Shown: positions 17,860 through 27,014, numbered from the stretch's first letter. The stretch: 64,000 nt of DNA from Cupriavidus pauculus (GCF_003854935.1 NZ_CP033969.1:62001-126000), one strand, 5' to 3'. Notes: generated by a model not told the origin, from the sequence alone. Numbers and translations: made by a program.

Positions 17860-20160
17860 TTACTGGGCACTGACCGGCTCCGCCGTCTCGGCGCGCTCGC
17901 CCGTGCCGGGCTCGTCCGCTTCCGCGTCGACGTTGCGCGCCTGCGCCTGATACAGCTTGTAGTAGGCGCCTTCGCGCGCGAGCAATTCGTCGTGGCTGCC
18001 CACTTCGACGATCTGGCCGCGGTCCATCACCACCAGCCGGTCGGCCTTGCGCAGCGTGGACAGCCGGTGCGCGATGGCAATCGTGGTGCGGCCCTGTACG
18101 AGGTTGTCCAGCGCCTTCTGGATTTCCTTCTCCGTGGTGGTGTCCACCGACGACGTCGCCTCGTCCATGATCAGGATGCGCGGGTCGATCAGCAGCGCCC
18201 GGGCGATCGAGATGCGCTGGCGCTCGCCGCCGGACAGCGCCTGGCCGCGTTCGCCGACCAGCGAGTCATAGCCATGCGGCAGCCGCAGGATGAATTCATG
18301 GGCATGCGCCGCGCGGGCCGCCGCGATGATTTCCTCGCGCGTGGCGTCCGGCTTGCCGTAGGCGATGTTGTCCGCGATGGTGCCGAAGAACAGGAACGGC
18401 TCCTGCAGCACCAGCCCGATATTGCGACGGAACTCGGACACCGGCAGCGAGCGGATATCAACCCCGTCCACCCGGATCGCCCCCTCGGAAACGTCGTAGA
18501 AGCGGCAGATCAGGTTGACCAGCGTGCTCTTGCCCGATCCGCTGTGGCCCACCAGCCCGATCATTTCGCCGGGCGCGATCGTCAGGTCCAGGCCGCGAAT
18601 CACGGCGCGATTGCCATAGCGGAAGCCAAGGTCGCGCATTTCGATGGCGCCTCGTACATTCTCCAGATGCACGGGCTTCTGCGGCTCGGGCACGCTGGAC
18701 ACATGGTCGAGGATGTCGAAGATCCGCTTGGCGCCGGCCGCCGCCTTCTGCGTGACCGACACGATGCGGCTCATCGAGTCCAGCCGCGTGTAGAAGCGGC
18801 TGATATAGGTCAGGAATGCCACCAGCACGCCCACCGTGATCGCATTGTGGCTGACCTGCCAGATACCGAAGATCCACACCACCAGCAGGCCCACCTCGGT
18901 CAGCAGCGTGACGGTGGGCGTGAACAGCGACCACACCGCGTTGACACGGTCGTTGATGGCCAGATTGTGGCGATTGGCCTCGCGGAACCGCACGACCTCG
19001 CGCTTTTCCTGCGCGAACGCCTTGACCACGCGGATGCCCGGGATGGTGTCGGCCAGCACGTTGGTGATTTCGGACCAGATGCGGTCGATCTTCTCGAAGC
19101 CGTGGCGCAGGCGGTCGCGCACCAGGTGGATCATCCACGCGATGAACGGCAGCGGCACCAGCGTGACCAGCGCCAGCCACGGGTTGATGGAGATCAGGAT
19201 GATGGACGTCATCGCGATCATCAGCACATCGGTGGCGAAATCGAGCAGGTGCAACGACAGGAACACGCTGATGCGGTCGCTCTCGGAGCCGATCCGCGCC
19301 ATCAGGTCGCCCGTGCGCTTGCCGCCGAAGTATTCGAGCGACAGCTTCAGCAGGTGTTCGTAGGTGGTGGTGCGCAGGTCGGCGCTGATGCGCTCGGACA
19401 CGCGCGCCAGCAGGTAGGTGCGGGCCCAGCCCAGCGCCCAGGCCACCAGCGAGGCGCCGAGCAGGCCGGCCAGGTACAGCTTGACGAGGTCGTAGTCGAT
19501 CGGCAGGCCGTTCTGATAAGGAATCAGAACCTTGTCCATCAGCGGCATGGTCAGGTACGGCGGCACCAGCGTGGCGGCCGTGCCCAGCAACAGCAGCATG
19601 AAGCCGCCGGCCAGTTGCCAGCGGTACGGCCGGGCAAAGCGCCACAGCCGCAGCAGCGCCCACGTCGACGGCGGGGTCTCCAGCTCGCGGCTGCATTGCG
19701 GGCACTGTTCCTCGCCCGGCGGAATCGGCGCCTTGCAGGTGGGACAGACATCGGCATCGGGCACGGCGGCATGGCCAGTGGCGAGCGTGTCGCGGCGCGC
19801 GTCGAACTGGTCGGCCAGCCGCAATGCGTCAGGATTGTAACCAAGCGTGTAGCGCCAGCTTGCCAGCCGGATCGGGCCGTCGGCCAGCTCCAGCGTGCCC
19901 ACGCCGGCGTGGTCGCCATGGGTCAGGGTCAGGCCGGGGCCGATTTCCCAGCTTCGCAGGTCTTTTTCACCCGGGGCGCGAGAGATCAGACGACGATCCG
20001 TCACAACCAGCCACCCTTGGGTAAAATGCAGCCTTGCGTCCAGGTCCAGCATCAGCCCGGCCAGGACGGTTTCCCCGGGCAGCAGGCCGGCGCCGAGTTC
20101 GGCAGCCCAGGGACCATGCGGGCCGGGTTGGGTGGAAGCAGACGGGGAGGACTGGGTCAT
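17860..20160 (-). CDS. ABC exporter (fused permease-ATPase) with N-terminal PH-like region and zinc ribbon, cyanophycin-associated
   Basis: The protein has 766 residues. Residues 20-130 are a beta-rich region with LLPGETVLAG and WLVVTDRRLIS that resembles bacterial PH-like domains. A zinc ribbon follows (C139/C142 and C153/C156, CPTC and CPQC). The type I exporter membrane domain spans about 175-465 with six hydrophobic segments. The nucleotide-binding domain has Walker A GHSGSGKST (538-546), Q-loop Q586, signature LSGGERQ (642-648), Walker B ILIMDE (662-667, catalytic E667) and an IAHRLS H-loop. All ATPase motifs are intact. It is divergent from cphA'. Substrate unknown: the family co-occurs with cyanophycin genes, but a soluble intracellular polymer gives no obvious export substrate. 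The start at 20160 is the first ATG. Confidence 0.9.
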   Translation of the reverse strand: MTQSSPSASTQPGPHGPWAAELGAGLLPGETVLAGLMLDLDARLHFTQGWLVVTDRRLISRAPGEKDLRSWEIGPGLTLTHGDHAGVGTLELADGPIRLASWRYTLGYNPDALRLADQFDARRDTLATGHAAVPDADVCPTCKAPIPPGEEQCPQCSRELETPPSTWALLRLWRFARPYRWQLAGGFMLLLLGTAATLVPPYLTMPLMDKVLIPYQNGLPIDYDLVKLYLAGLLGASLVAWALGWARTYLLARVSERISADLRTTTYEHLLKLSLEYFGGKRTGDLMARIGSESDRISVFLSLHLLDFATDVLMIAMTSIILISINPWLALVTLVPLPFIAWMIHLVRDRLRHGFEKIDRIWSEITNVLADTIPGIRVVKAFAQEKREVVRFREANRHNLAINDRVNAVWSLFTPTVTLLTEVGLLVVWIFGIWQVSHNAITVGVLVAFLTYISRFYTRLDSMSRIVSVTQKAAAGAKRIFDILDHVSSVPEPQKPVHLENVRGAIEMRDLGFRYGNRAVIRGLDLTIAPGEMIGLVGHSGSGKSTLVNLICRFYDVSEGAIRVDGVDIRSLPVSEFRRNIGLVLQEPFLFFGTIADNIAYGKPDATREEIIAAARAAHAHEFILRLPHGYDSLVGERGQALSGGERQRISIARALLIDPRILIMDEATSSVDTTTEKEIQKALDNLVQGRTTIAIAHRLSTLRKADRLVVMDRGQIVEVGSHDELLAREGAYYKLYQAQARNVDAEADEPGTGERAETAEPVSAQ

Positions 20161-20437
20161 TGTTGGCGCAAAAAGCGATAAAAGCGCGTCCGCAAGCCCA
20201 AAAATGGATCAAATACGGACATAACTTGAAACAATTTAAGCGGTCAGCCAGGCTGGCGGCCCGCAATTTTGCCCGCAAGTATACATAACGCAAACAAGCG
20301 GGCGTCTTGGTGCGCTGCACAATGCGTTACCCGTCTCAAAAGGGATAACCGAGGGTCAACCCTGAGGCTACAGTAACGTTATTGAAAGGTTAGGCTTCCA
20401 TTTCTCGGGCACTCGCCCACTGCCTCAAGCAAATGCA

Positions 20438-23089
20438 ATGAAAAAGAAGGACATTGAGATTTTCGATGTCATGTCGCTGCGCGGCCCGAATATGTGGACA
20501 TATCGGCCGGTGCTGGAGGCATGGGTCGACATCGGCGAACTGGAGGACTTTCCGTCCAACAAGATTCCCGGTTTCTACGAACGCCTGTCGGCCTGGCTGC
20601 CCACGCTGATCGAGCACCGCTGCAGCCCTGGCGTGCGCGGCGGCTTCCTGATGCGGCTGAAGGAAGGCACCTGGCCGGGCCACATCCTGGAACACGTCAC
20701 GCTCGAACTGCAGAACCTGGCCGGCATGCCCGGCGGGTTTGGCAAGGCGCGCGAGACGCCGGTACGCGGCGTCTACAAGGTCATCGTGCGCGCCTGGCAT
20801 GAAGAGGTCACGCGCGCGGCGCTGTTCACCGCGCGCGACCTGGTCATGGCCGCCATCGAGGACCGGCCGTTCGACGTCCCCGCGGCCGTGGACCACCTGC
20901 GCCGCCTGGTCGACGAACACTGCCTGGGCCCCAGCACGGCCTGCATCGTCGACGCCGCCGACGACCGCGACATCCCGTCGATCCGGCTGTCCGACGGCAA
21001 CCTGGTGCAGCTTGGCTACGGCGCGCGCCAGCGCCGCATCTGGACGGCCGAGACCGACCGCACGAGCGCCATCGCCGAATCGATCTCGCGCGACAAGGAC
21101 CTGACCAAGACGCTGCTGGAATCGTGCGGCGTGCCGGTGCCGGAAGGCCGCATGGTCGAAAGCCCCGAGGACGCCTGGGACGCCGCCGAAAGCATCGGCG
21201 TGCCCGTGGTGGTCAAGCCCTACGACGGCAACCACGGCCGCGGCGTGTTCACGAACCTGATGACGCGCGAGGAAGTGGAAACCGCCTACGGCGTTGCCAT
21301 CGAGGAAGGCAACGGCGTGATCGTCGAGCGCTTCGTGCCCGGCAACGAGCACCGCCTGCTGATCGTCGGCGGCCGCATGGTCGCCTGCGCGATGGGCGAG
21401 ACCGCGTCGGTCGTGGGTGACGGCCGCCAGACCATCGACGAGCTGATCGAATCGCAGATCAACTCCGATCCGCGCCGTGGCAGCACCGAGGACCACCCGC
21501 TGAACCGCGTGCGGCTGGATTCGGCCGCGCGGCTGGAACTGAAGCGCCAGGGCTATGCCGATGGCAGCGCCGTGCCGCCCGAGGGCCGCACCGTGCTGAT
21601 CCAGCGCAACGGCAACGTGGCGTTCGACGTGACCGACCGCGTGCACCCCAGCGTGGCCGCGCATGCGGCGCTGGCCGCCCGCATCGTCGGGCTGGACATC
21701 GCCGGCGTGGACCTGGTGGCCGAGGACATCTCGCGTCCGCTGGCCGACCAGCGCGGCGCCATCGTCGAGGTCAACGCCGGCCCCGGCCTGCTGATGCACA
21801 TCAAACCCGCCGACGGCGAGCCGCGCCCCGTGGGCCGCGCCATCGTCGACCACCTGTTCCCGTCGCGCAACGGCGTGGACGATGACGGCCGCATCCCGGT
21901 GGTGGGCATCACCGGCACCAACGGCAAGACCGTGGTGGCCAAGCTCGTGGCGCGGCTGCTGCAGCTATCGGGCAAGCACACCGGCCTGGCCTGCAGCGAC
22001 GGCCTGTTCCTGGACCGCCGCCAGGTGGAGAAAGGCGACCTGGGCGAGCGCGCGAGCTGGGAAGCCGGCCACCGCATCCTGATGAACCGCGCGGTGGAAG
22101 CCGCGGTGTTCGAGAACGACAGCGGCATGATCCTGTCGCAGGGCCTGCCCTACGACCGCTGCCAGGTGGGCGTGGTGACCAACTTCGGCCAGCCCGACCA
22201 CCTGGGCGACTACTACGTCGAGGACGCGGACCGCATGTACAGCGTGCTGCGTACCCAGGTGGACGTGGTGCTGAAGACCGGCGCCGCCGTGCTGAACGCC
22301 GCCGACGCGCGCCTGGTCGAGATGGCCGAGCTGTGCGATGGCGACGTGATCTTCTTCGGCCTGTCCGCCGACCTGCCCGCCATCGTCGCCCATCGCGCGG
22401 CCGGCAAGCGCGCCGTATTCGTGCGCGAAGGCAAGGTGGTCATGGCCACCGGCGGCAGCGAGACCGCGCTGACCGACGTGTCGGCCATTCCGCTGACCTA
22501 CGCGGGCCGCGTCGCCTTCCAGATCGACAACGTGCTGGCCGCCGTGGCCACGGGCTGGGCGCTCGGCATCTCCAACGACCTCATCCGCGCCGGCATCGTC
22601 ACGTTCGACGTGGGCCAGGTGGACGTGCCGGGCCGCTTCACGATGTTCGAGCGCCAGGGCGCCATGGTGATCGTCGACGACGCCCACAACGCCCCCGCGC
22701 TGGAAGCGCTGGCCGCCGCGCTGGACCGCTTTCCGGCCGAGCGCCGCATGCTGGTGTTCGGCGCCGGCGTGCAGCGCCGCGACGAAGACCTGGTGCAGCA
22801 GGGCAAGGTCATCGGCAAGTCGTTCGATCGCGTGTTCCTGTGCGAGGACCACAGCGTGCGCCGCGACCTGCCCGACGCCGAGGCCCGCGCGCTGGTCAAG
22901 AAGGGCCTCTACGAAGGCCGCCGCGTGACCAAGATCATCGACGAAGGCGCGCGCCGCGCCGCGGTGGAAGCCGCGCTGTCGCAGCTTGTGGCGGGCGACC
23001 TGCTGGTCCTGCAGTGCGACGAGGGCTCCCCGGAGTCCACCGTCGAGCAGGTGCACCAGTGGATGGGCCGCAGCGGACGCCGCGCCTGA
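20438..23089 (+). CDS. cphA': cyanophycin synthetase paralogue CphA' (degenerate Mur-ligase domain, intact N-terminal HxxEH)
   Basis: CphA' (883 residues) has the full CphA layout: N-terminal domain (1-160), ATP-grasp domain (about 165-475) and Mur-ligase-like domain (about 485-870). The N-terminal domain keeps H82-I-L-E85-H86-V-T-L-E90, the HxxEH...E pattern linked to a primer-generating peptidase site in cyanobacterial CphA1. The ATP-grasp keeps VVVKPYDGNHGRG and VEVNAGPGLLMH, but the usual ANLSTGG loop is replaced by NGNVAFDV. In the Mur-like domain the P-loop is GTNGKTVV (second Thr to Val499), ETARGG is replaced by ENDSGM (559-564) and HNP by HNA (750-752). Cyanophycin is a multi-L-arginyl-poly-L-aspartate storage polymer. 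The cphA start follows 33 bp after the stop. Activity of the second ligase site is doubtful. Confidence 0.93.
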   Translation: MKKKDIEIFDVMSLRGPNMWTYRPVLEAWVDIGELEDFPSNKIPGFYERLSAWLPTLIEHRCSPGVRGGFLMRLKEGTWPGHILEHVTLELQNLAGMPGGFGKARETPVRGVYKVIVRAWHEEVTRAALFTARDLVMAAIEDRPFDVPAAVDHLRRLVDEHCLGPSTACIVDAADDRDIPSIRLSDGNLVQLGYGARQRRIWTAETDRTSAIAESISRDKDLTKTLLESCGVPVPEGRMVESPEDAWDAAESIGVPVVVKPYDGNHGRGVFTNLMTREEVETAYGVAIEEGNGVIVERFVPGNEHRLLIVGGRMVACAMGETASVVGDGRQTIDELIESQINSDPRRGSTEDHPLNRVRLDSAARLELKRQGYADGSAVPPEGRTVLIQRNGNVAFDVTDRVHPSVAAHAALAARIVGLDIAGVDLVAEDISRPLADQRGAIVEVNAGPGLLMHIKPADGEPRPVGRAIVDHLFPSRNGVDDDGRIPVVGITGTNGKTVVAKLVARLLQLSGKHTGLACSDGLFLDRRQVEKGDLGERASWEAGHRILMNRAVEAAVFENDSGMILSQGLPYDRCQVGVVTNFGQPDHLGDYYVEDADRMYSVLRTQVDVVLKTGAAVLNAADARLVEMAELCDGDVIFFGLSADLPAIVAHRAAGKRAVFVREGKVVMATGGSETALTDVSAIPLTYAGRVAFQIDNVLAAVATGWALGISNDLIRAGIVTFDVGQVDVPGRFTMFERQGAMVIVDDAHNAPALEALAAALDRFPAERRMLVFGAGVQRRDEDLVQQGKVIGKSFDRVFLCEDHSVRRDLPDAEARALVKKGLYEGRRVTKIIDEGARRAAVEAALSQLVAGDLLVLQCDEGSPESTVEQVHQWMGRSGRRA

Positions 23090-23122
23090 TCCCGGCCCGA
23101 AGAACAACGGACAAACGATTCT

Positions 23123-25702
23123 ATGGAAGTCTCTCGTATCCGGGCTCTGCGTGGCCCGAATCTCTGGTGCCGGCATACCGCCATCGAAGCCATCGTGGCC
23201 TGTTCGGACCAATCGCACCTGCTGGCCGAACTGCCCGGCTTCGAGGATCGCCTGCGGGCGCGCTTTCCGGCCATTCCGCCGATGCGCCCCGACGACGAAG
23301 CCGGCTCGCCCTCGATGGCCCACGCGCTGGAAGCCGCCGCGCTGGGCCTGCAGGCCGCCGCCGGCTGCCCGGTAACGTTCAGCCACGCCGCGCCGACGCT
23401 GGAACCGGGCACCTACCAGGTGGTGGTGCAGTACAGCGAGGAAGAAGTGGGCCGGCTGGCCTTCGAGCTGGCCGAGCAGCTTTGCCTGGCCGCGCGCGAC
23501 GACAAGCCGTTCGACCTGGACGATGCGCTGCACCGCCTGCGCGAGCTGGACGAGGACGTGCGCCTGGGGCCCAGCACCGGCTCTATCGTCTACGCCGCCG
23601 TGGCGCGCGGCATCCCGTACCGGCGCCTGACGCAGGGCTCGATGGTCCAGTTTGGCTGGGGCAGCAAGCAGCGCCGCATCCAGGCCGCCGAGACCGACAT
23701 GACCAGCGCGGTCTCGGAATCGATCGCGCAGGACAAGGAACTGACCAAGAGCCTGCTGCACGCGGCCGGCGTGCCGGTGCCACTGGGCCGGTCGGTGACC
23801 AGCGCAGAGGAAGCCTGGGCCGCCGCGCAGGAAATCAACGGCCCGGTGGTGGTCAAGCCGCGCGACGGCAACCAGGGCAAGGGCGTGGCGGTGCGCATCC
23901 GCACGCGCGAGGAAGTGATGACGGCCTATGAAGTGGCGGCCGACATCTCGTCGGACGTGCTGGTCGAGCGCTACATCCCCGGCCACGACTTCCGGCTGCT
24001 GGTCGTCGGCAAGCACCTGGTGGCCGCGGCCCGCCGCGACCCGCCGCAGGTGATTGGCGATGGCACGCACACGGTGCGCCAGCTCGTGGAGGAAGTGAAC
24101 CGCGACCCGCGCCGGGGCGAGGGCCATGCCACGTCGCTGACCAAGATCCGCTTCGACGACATCGCGCTGGCCACGCTGGCCAAGCAGGGCCTGTCCGCCG
24201 ACGCCGTGCCGGCCAAGGGCGTGCGCGTGGTGCTGCGGAACAACGCCAACCTGTCGACGGGCGGCAGCGCCACCGACGTGACCGACGACGTCCACCCGGA
24301 CATCGCCGCGCGCGCCGTGGCGGCGGCCCAGATGGTGGGGCTGGACATCTGCGGCGTGGACGCCGTGTGCGAGACGATGCTCAAGCCGTTCGAGGAACAG
24401 GCCGGCGGCATCGTCGAGGTGAACGCCGCGCCGGGGCTGCGCATGCACCTGCAGCCGTCGTACGGCAAGGGCCGCGCCGTGGGCGAGGCCATCATCTCGA
24501 CCATGTTTGCCGATGGCGACGATGGCCGCATCCCCGTGGTGGCCGTCTCGGGCACCAACGGCAAGACCACGACCGTGCGGCTGATCACCCATATCCTGGC
24601 CTCCAACGGCCTGCGCATGGGCATGACCGGCACCGACGGCGTGTACATCCAGGGTCAGCGGATCGACACCGGCGACTGCAGCGGCCCGCGCAGCGCCCGC
24701 AACGTGCTGCTGCATCCCGACGTGGACGCCGCCGTGTTCGAGACGGCCCGTGGCGGCCTGCTGCGCGAGGGCCTGGCCTTCGACCGCTGCGACGTGGCCG
24801 TGGTGACCAACGTGGGCGAAGGCGACCACCTGGGCCTGTCGTTCATCAGCACCGTCGAGGACCTGGCCGTGCTGAAGAGCGTGATCGTCCAGAACGTGGC
24901 GCCGCACGGCATGGCCGTGCTGAACGCCGCCGACCCGATGGTCGCCCGCATGGCCGACGCCTGCCCGGGGTCAGTCACGTTCTTCGCCCATGACGCCGGC
25001 CTGCCGACGATGGCGCTGCACCGCGCCCAGGGCAAGCGCGTGGTGTTCGTGGAAGGCGCCGAGATCGTGGCCACCGAAGGCGAGACCAGCGTGCGGTTTG
25101 CGCTGGCCGACATTCCGCTCACGCGCAATGGCTCGATCGGCTTCCAGGTGGAAAACGCGATGTCGTCGATCGCCGCCGCCTGGGCACTGGGCATCGACTG
25201 GAACGTGATCCGCCGCGCGCTGGCCACGTTCGTGAGCGACGCCGCCACGGCGCCGGGCCGCTTCAACGTGTTCGACTACAAGGGCGCCACGCTGATTGCC
25301 GACTACGGCCACAACCCCGACGCGATCCAGGCGCTGTGCAACGCCGTGCAGACCATGCGCTCGAACAAGCGCGTGGTGGTGATCAGCGGCGCCGGCGACC
25401 GCCGCGACGAGGACATCCGCAAGCAGACGCAGATCCTGGGCGGCGTGTTCGACGAGGTCGTGCTGTACCAGGACCAGTGCCAGCGCGGCCGCGAGGACGG
25501 CGAAGTGCTGGCGCTGCTGCGCGAGGGGCTGGTGGGCGCGCAACGCACTCGCCACACCGAGGAAATCCGCGGCGAGTACCTGGCCATCGACACGGCCCTG
25601 GCCCGCCTGCAGCCCGGCGACCTGTGCCTGATCCTGATCGACCAGGTGGAAGACGCGCTGGACCACATCGCCAGGCGCATTGCCGAAACCTCGCAGGCCT
25701 GA
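23123..25702 (+). CDS. cphA: cyanophycin synthetase CphA
   Basis: CphA (859 residues) polymerises aspartate and arginine into cyanophycin with ATP. The ATP-grasp domain (about 160-465) has VVVKPRDGNQGKG, NNANLSTGGSATD and VEVNAAPGLRMH, all canonical. The Mur-ligase domain (about 470-850) has an intact P-loop SGTNGKTTT (476-484), ETARGG (540-545), GEGDHLG and HNPDA (730-734). Both ligase sites therefore look functional. By contrast, the N-terminal domain has HALEA (67-71) where CphA1 enzymes have HxxEH, and LGLQ where they have LELQ, so the putative peptidase site is lost. It is co-transcribed with cphA'. The transcript probably ends near the palindromic repeat at 25728-25753. No cyanophycinase gene is in the window. 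Confidence 0.95.
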   Translation: MEVSRIRALRGPNLWCRHTAIEAIVACSDQSHLLAELPGFEDRLRARFPAIPPMRPDDEAGSPSMAHALEAAALGLQAAAGCPVTFSHAAPTLEPGTYQVVVQYSEEEVGRLAFELAEQLCLAARDDKPFDLDDALHRLRELDEDVRLGPSTGSIVYAAVARGIPYRRLTQGSMVQFGWGSKQRRIQAAETDMTSAVSESIAQDKELTKSLLHAAGVPVPLGRSVTSAEEAWAAAQEINGPVVVKPRDGNQGKGVAVRIRTREEVMTAYEVAADISSDVLVERYIPGHDFRLLVVGKHLVAAARRDPPQVIGDGTHTVRQLVEEVNRDPRRGEGHATSLTKIRFDDIALATLAKQGLSADAVPAKGVRVVLRNNANLSTGGSATDVTDDVHPDIAARAVAAAQMVGLDICGVDAVCETMLKPFEEQAGGIVEVNAAPGLRMHLQPSYGKGRAVGEAIISTMFADGDDGRIPVVAVSGTNGKTTTVRLITHILASNGLRMGMTGTDGVYIQGQRIDTGDCSGPRSARNVLLHPDVDAAVFETARGGLLREGLAFDRCDVAVVTNVGEGDHLGLSFISTVEDLAVLKSVIVQNVAPHGMAVLNAADPMVARMADACPGSVTFFAHDAGLPTMALHRAQGKRVVFVEGAEIVATEGETSVRFALADIPLTRNGSIGFQVENAMSSIAAAWALGIDWNVIRRALATFVSDAATAPGRFNVFDYKGATLIADYGHNPDAIQALCNAVQTMRSNKRVVVISGAGDRRDEDIRKQTQILGGVFDEVVLYQDQCQRGREDGEVLALLREGLVGAQRTRHTEEIRGEYLAIDTALARLQPGDLCLILIDQVEDALDHIARRIAETSQA

Positions 25703-25727
25703 GGACGTTCGCTACCTCTGGTTTGCG

Positions 25728-25753
25728 CCCCTCTCCCGCCCGCGGGAGAGGGG
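25728..25753. repeat. dispersed palindromic repeat (CCCCTCTCCCGC family), single copy
   Basis: A perfect 12-bp stem CCCCTCTCCCGC/GCGGGAGAGGGG (25728-25739 with 25742-25753) is preceded by GGTTTGCG. The same leader and stem occur at 55144 in the repeat array downstream of the MFS gene. It sits 25 bp after the cphA stop and may act as a transcript-end hairpin. Confidence 0.85.
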
Positions 25754-25878
25754 CCGCGGAAGCGCGCCAGCGCACCAAATCGCGCGCCAAACCCCGCATC
25801 CTGCCGGTATCACCCCCTCCCCCACACCCCCCGCCAAGCGCATAATAGGCGCCACCTTCCACGCAGGGAGACGCCTCC

Positions 25879-26361
25879 ATGACCACCCCGCAGACCATCG
25901 TCGTCACCTATATCGCCGCCACGCCGGAACAGGTCTGGCAGGCGCTGACCGACCCGGCCCAGAGCGTACGCTACTTCTTTGGGCGCCGCGTGGAATCGGA
26001 CTGGCAGCCGGGCAGCCCGTTCGTGCTGCGGATGGAGGACGGCAAGGTGGATTCGCAGGGCGTGGTGCTGGCCGCCGAGCCGCCCTACCGGCTGTCGGTG
26101 ACGTGGCGCGTGGAATGGCTGGAGGCGTTCCGCCAGCTACCCGAGGTCGTGGTCACATGGCAGGTCGACGCGCTGGGCGACGAGGCGGTGCGGCTGACGG
26201 TCAGCGAGCTGCATCAGGAGCCCGTGGACGCGCAGATCCTGCAAGGCGGCCGCAACGGCTGGCCGCTGATCCTGGCCGGGCTCAAGACGCTGCTCGAAAC
26301 GGGCCGCCCGCTCAACGTCGAGGCGCCCAAGCCGCCGCCCGCGCCCCAGCCCGCTCAGTGA
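25879..26361 (+). CDS. SRPBCC (AHSA1-like) family protein
   Basis: This 160-residue protein starts MTTPQTIVVTYIAATPEQVWQALTD and has the Bet v1/START-like SRPBCC fold pattern. The first strand leads into the AxPEQVWxALTDPxxxxxYF motif; central beta-strands (GSPFVLRMEDG, GVVLAAEPPYRLSVTWRV) precede a long C-terminal helix (GWPLILAGLKTLLETG). A Pro/Ala tail ends the protein. Such proteins bind hydrophobic ligands; the specific role is unknown. AGGGAGA precedes the ATG. The stop overlaps the stop of the convergent permease gene by 7 bp (26355-26361). Confidence 0.85.
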   Translation: MTTPQTIVVTYIAATPEQVWQALTDPAQSVRYFFGRRVESDWQPGSPFVLRMEDGKVDSQGVVLAAEPPYRLSVTWRVEWLEAFRQLPEVVVTWQVDALGDEAVRLTVSELHQEPVDAQILQGGRNGWPLILAGLKTLLETGRPLNVEAPKPPPAPQPAQ

Positions 26362-27014
26362 CGCGACGGCAGCGACAGGCGCCGCTCCATCACGTGCTGC
26401 ACGGCCGATAGCGCCGTGCTCAGGATCCAGTAGATCGCGGCGGCCGCCAGGTACAGCGGCAGCGGCTGGTAGGTCGCGGCGATGATTTCCTGCGAGGTCC
26501 GCAGCAGTTCCGTCACCGTGATCACCGACACCAGCGACGTGTCCTTGATCAGGCTGATCAGGCTGTTCGACAGGCTCGGCACCGCCAGCCGCAGCGCCTG
26601 CGGACCCACCACGAGGCGCAGCGTCTGCACGGGCGTCATCCCCAGGCTGTAGGCTGCCAGCCACTGGCCGCGCGCCACGCCCAGGATGGCGCCGCGCATG
26701 CTTTCCGACAGATACGCCCCCACGTTGAGGCTCAGCGTCAGCACGCCGGCCGGCGTGGGCTCCAGCGCGATGCCGATGCCCGGCAGCCCGTAGTAGACGA
26801 CGAAGATCTGCACCAGCAGCGGCGTGCCGCGCATGATGCTGACGTACACCCAGGCAATCCCTTTCAGAATCCTCTGATGGCCAATGCCCATCAGCGCGAC
26901 CACCATACCGATCGGGAGACCGAACGCCATCGACAGCACGGCAAACTTCAGCGTGAGCAGCGTGCCCTGCAGCAAGACGGGCAGCGAATCGATGACGAGT
27001 TGGAGCGCGGACAT
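26355..27014 (-). CDS. polar amino acid ABC transporter permease
   Basis: The 219-residue permease starts MSALQLVIDSLPVLLQGTLL and has about five membrane segments. The HisM/GlnP-type signature is present (the EAA-like loop near GMTPVQTLRLVVGPQALRLAVPSLSNSL) together with RGTPLLVQIFVVYYGLP, which is typical of polar amino acid permeases. It lies 246 bp downstream of a solute-binding protein gene of the same transport class. No ATPase gene is adjacent, so the ATP-binding subunit must be encoded elsewhere. Start chosen by family alignment; frames extending upstream are not family-like. Substrate is unassigned (cystine or another polar amino acid is possible). Confidence 0.9.
   Translation of the reverse strand: MSALQLVIDSLPVLLQGTLLTLKFAVLSMAFGLPIGMVVALMGIGHQRILKGIAWVYVSIMRGTPLLVQIFVVYYGLPGIGIALEPTPAGVLTLSLNVGAYLSESMRGAILGVARGQWLAAYSLGMTPVQTLRLVVGPQALRLAVPSLSNSLISLIKDTSLVSVITVTELLRTSQEIIAATYQPLPLYLAAAAIYWILSTALSAVQHVMERRLSLPSRH

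Noticed and set aside
20161-20437. Sigma-54-type promoter between the ABC exporter and cphA'
   Set aside because: GG and GC doublets are present (TGGCGG...TTGCC) but the spacing is 11 or 14 instead of 10, so nitrogen control cannot be claimed from sequence.
21965-24907. Minus-strand open frame of 980 codons antisense to cphA' and cphA
   Set aside because: Composition (His/Ala/Gly/Gln-rich) is typical of a shadow frame, and both cph genes are strongly supported.
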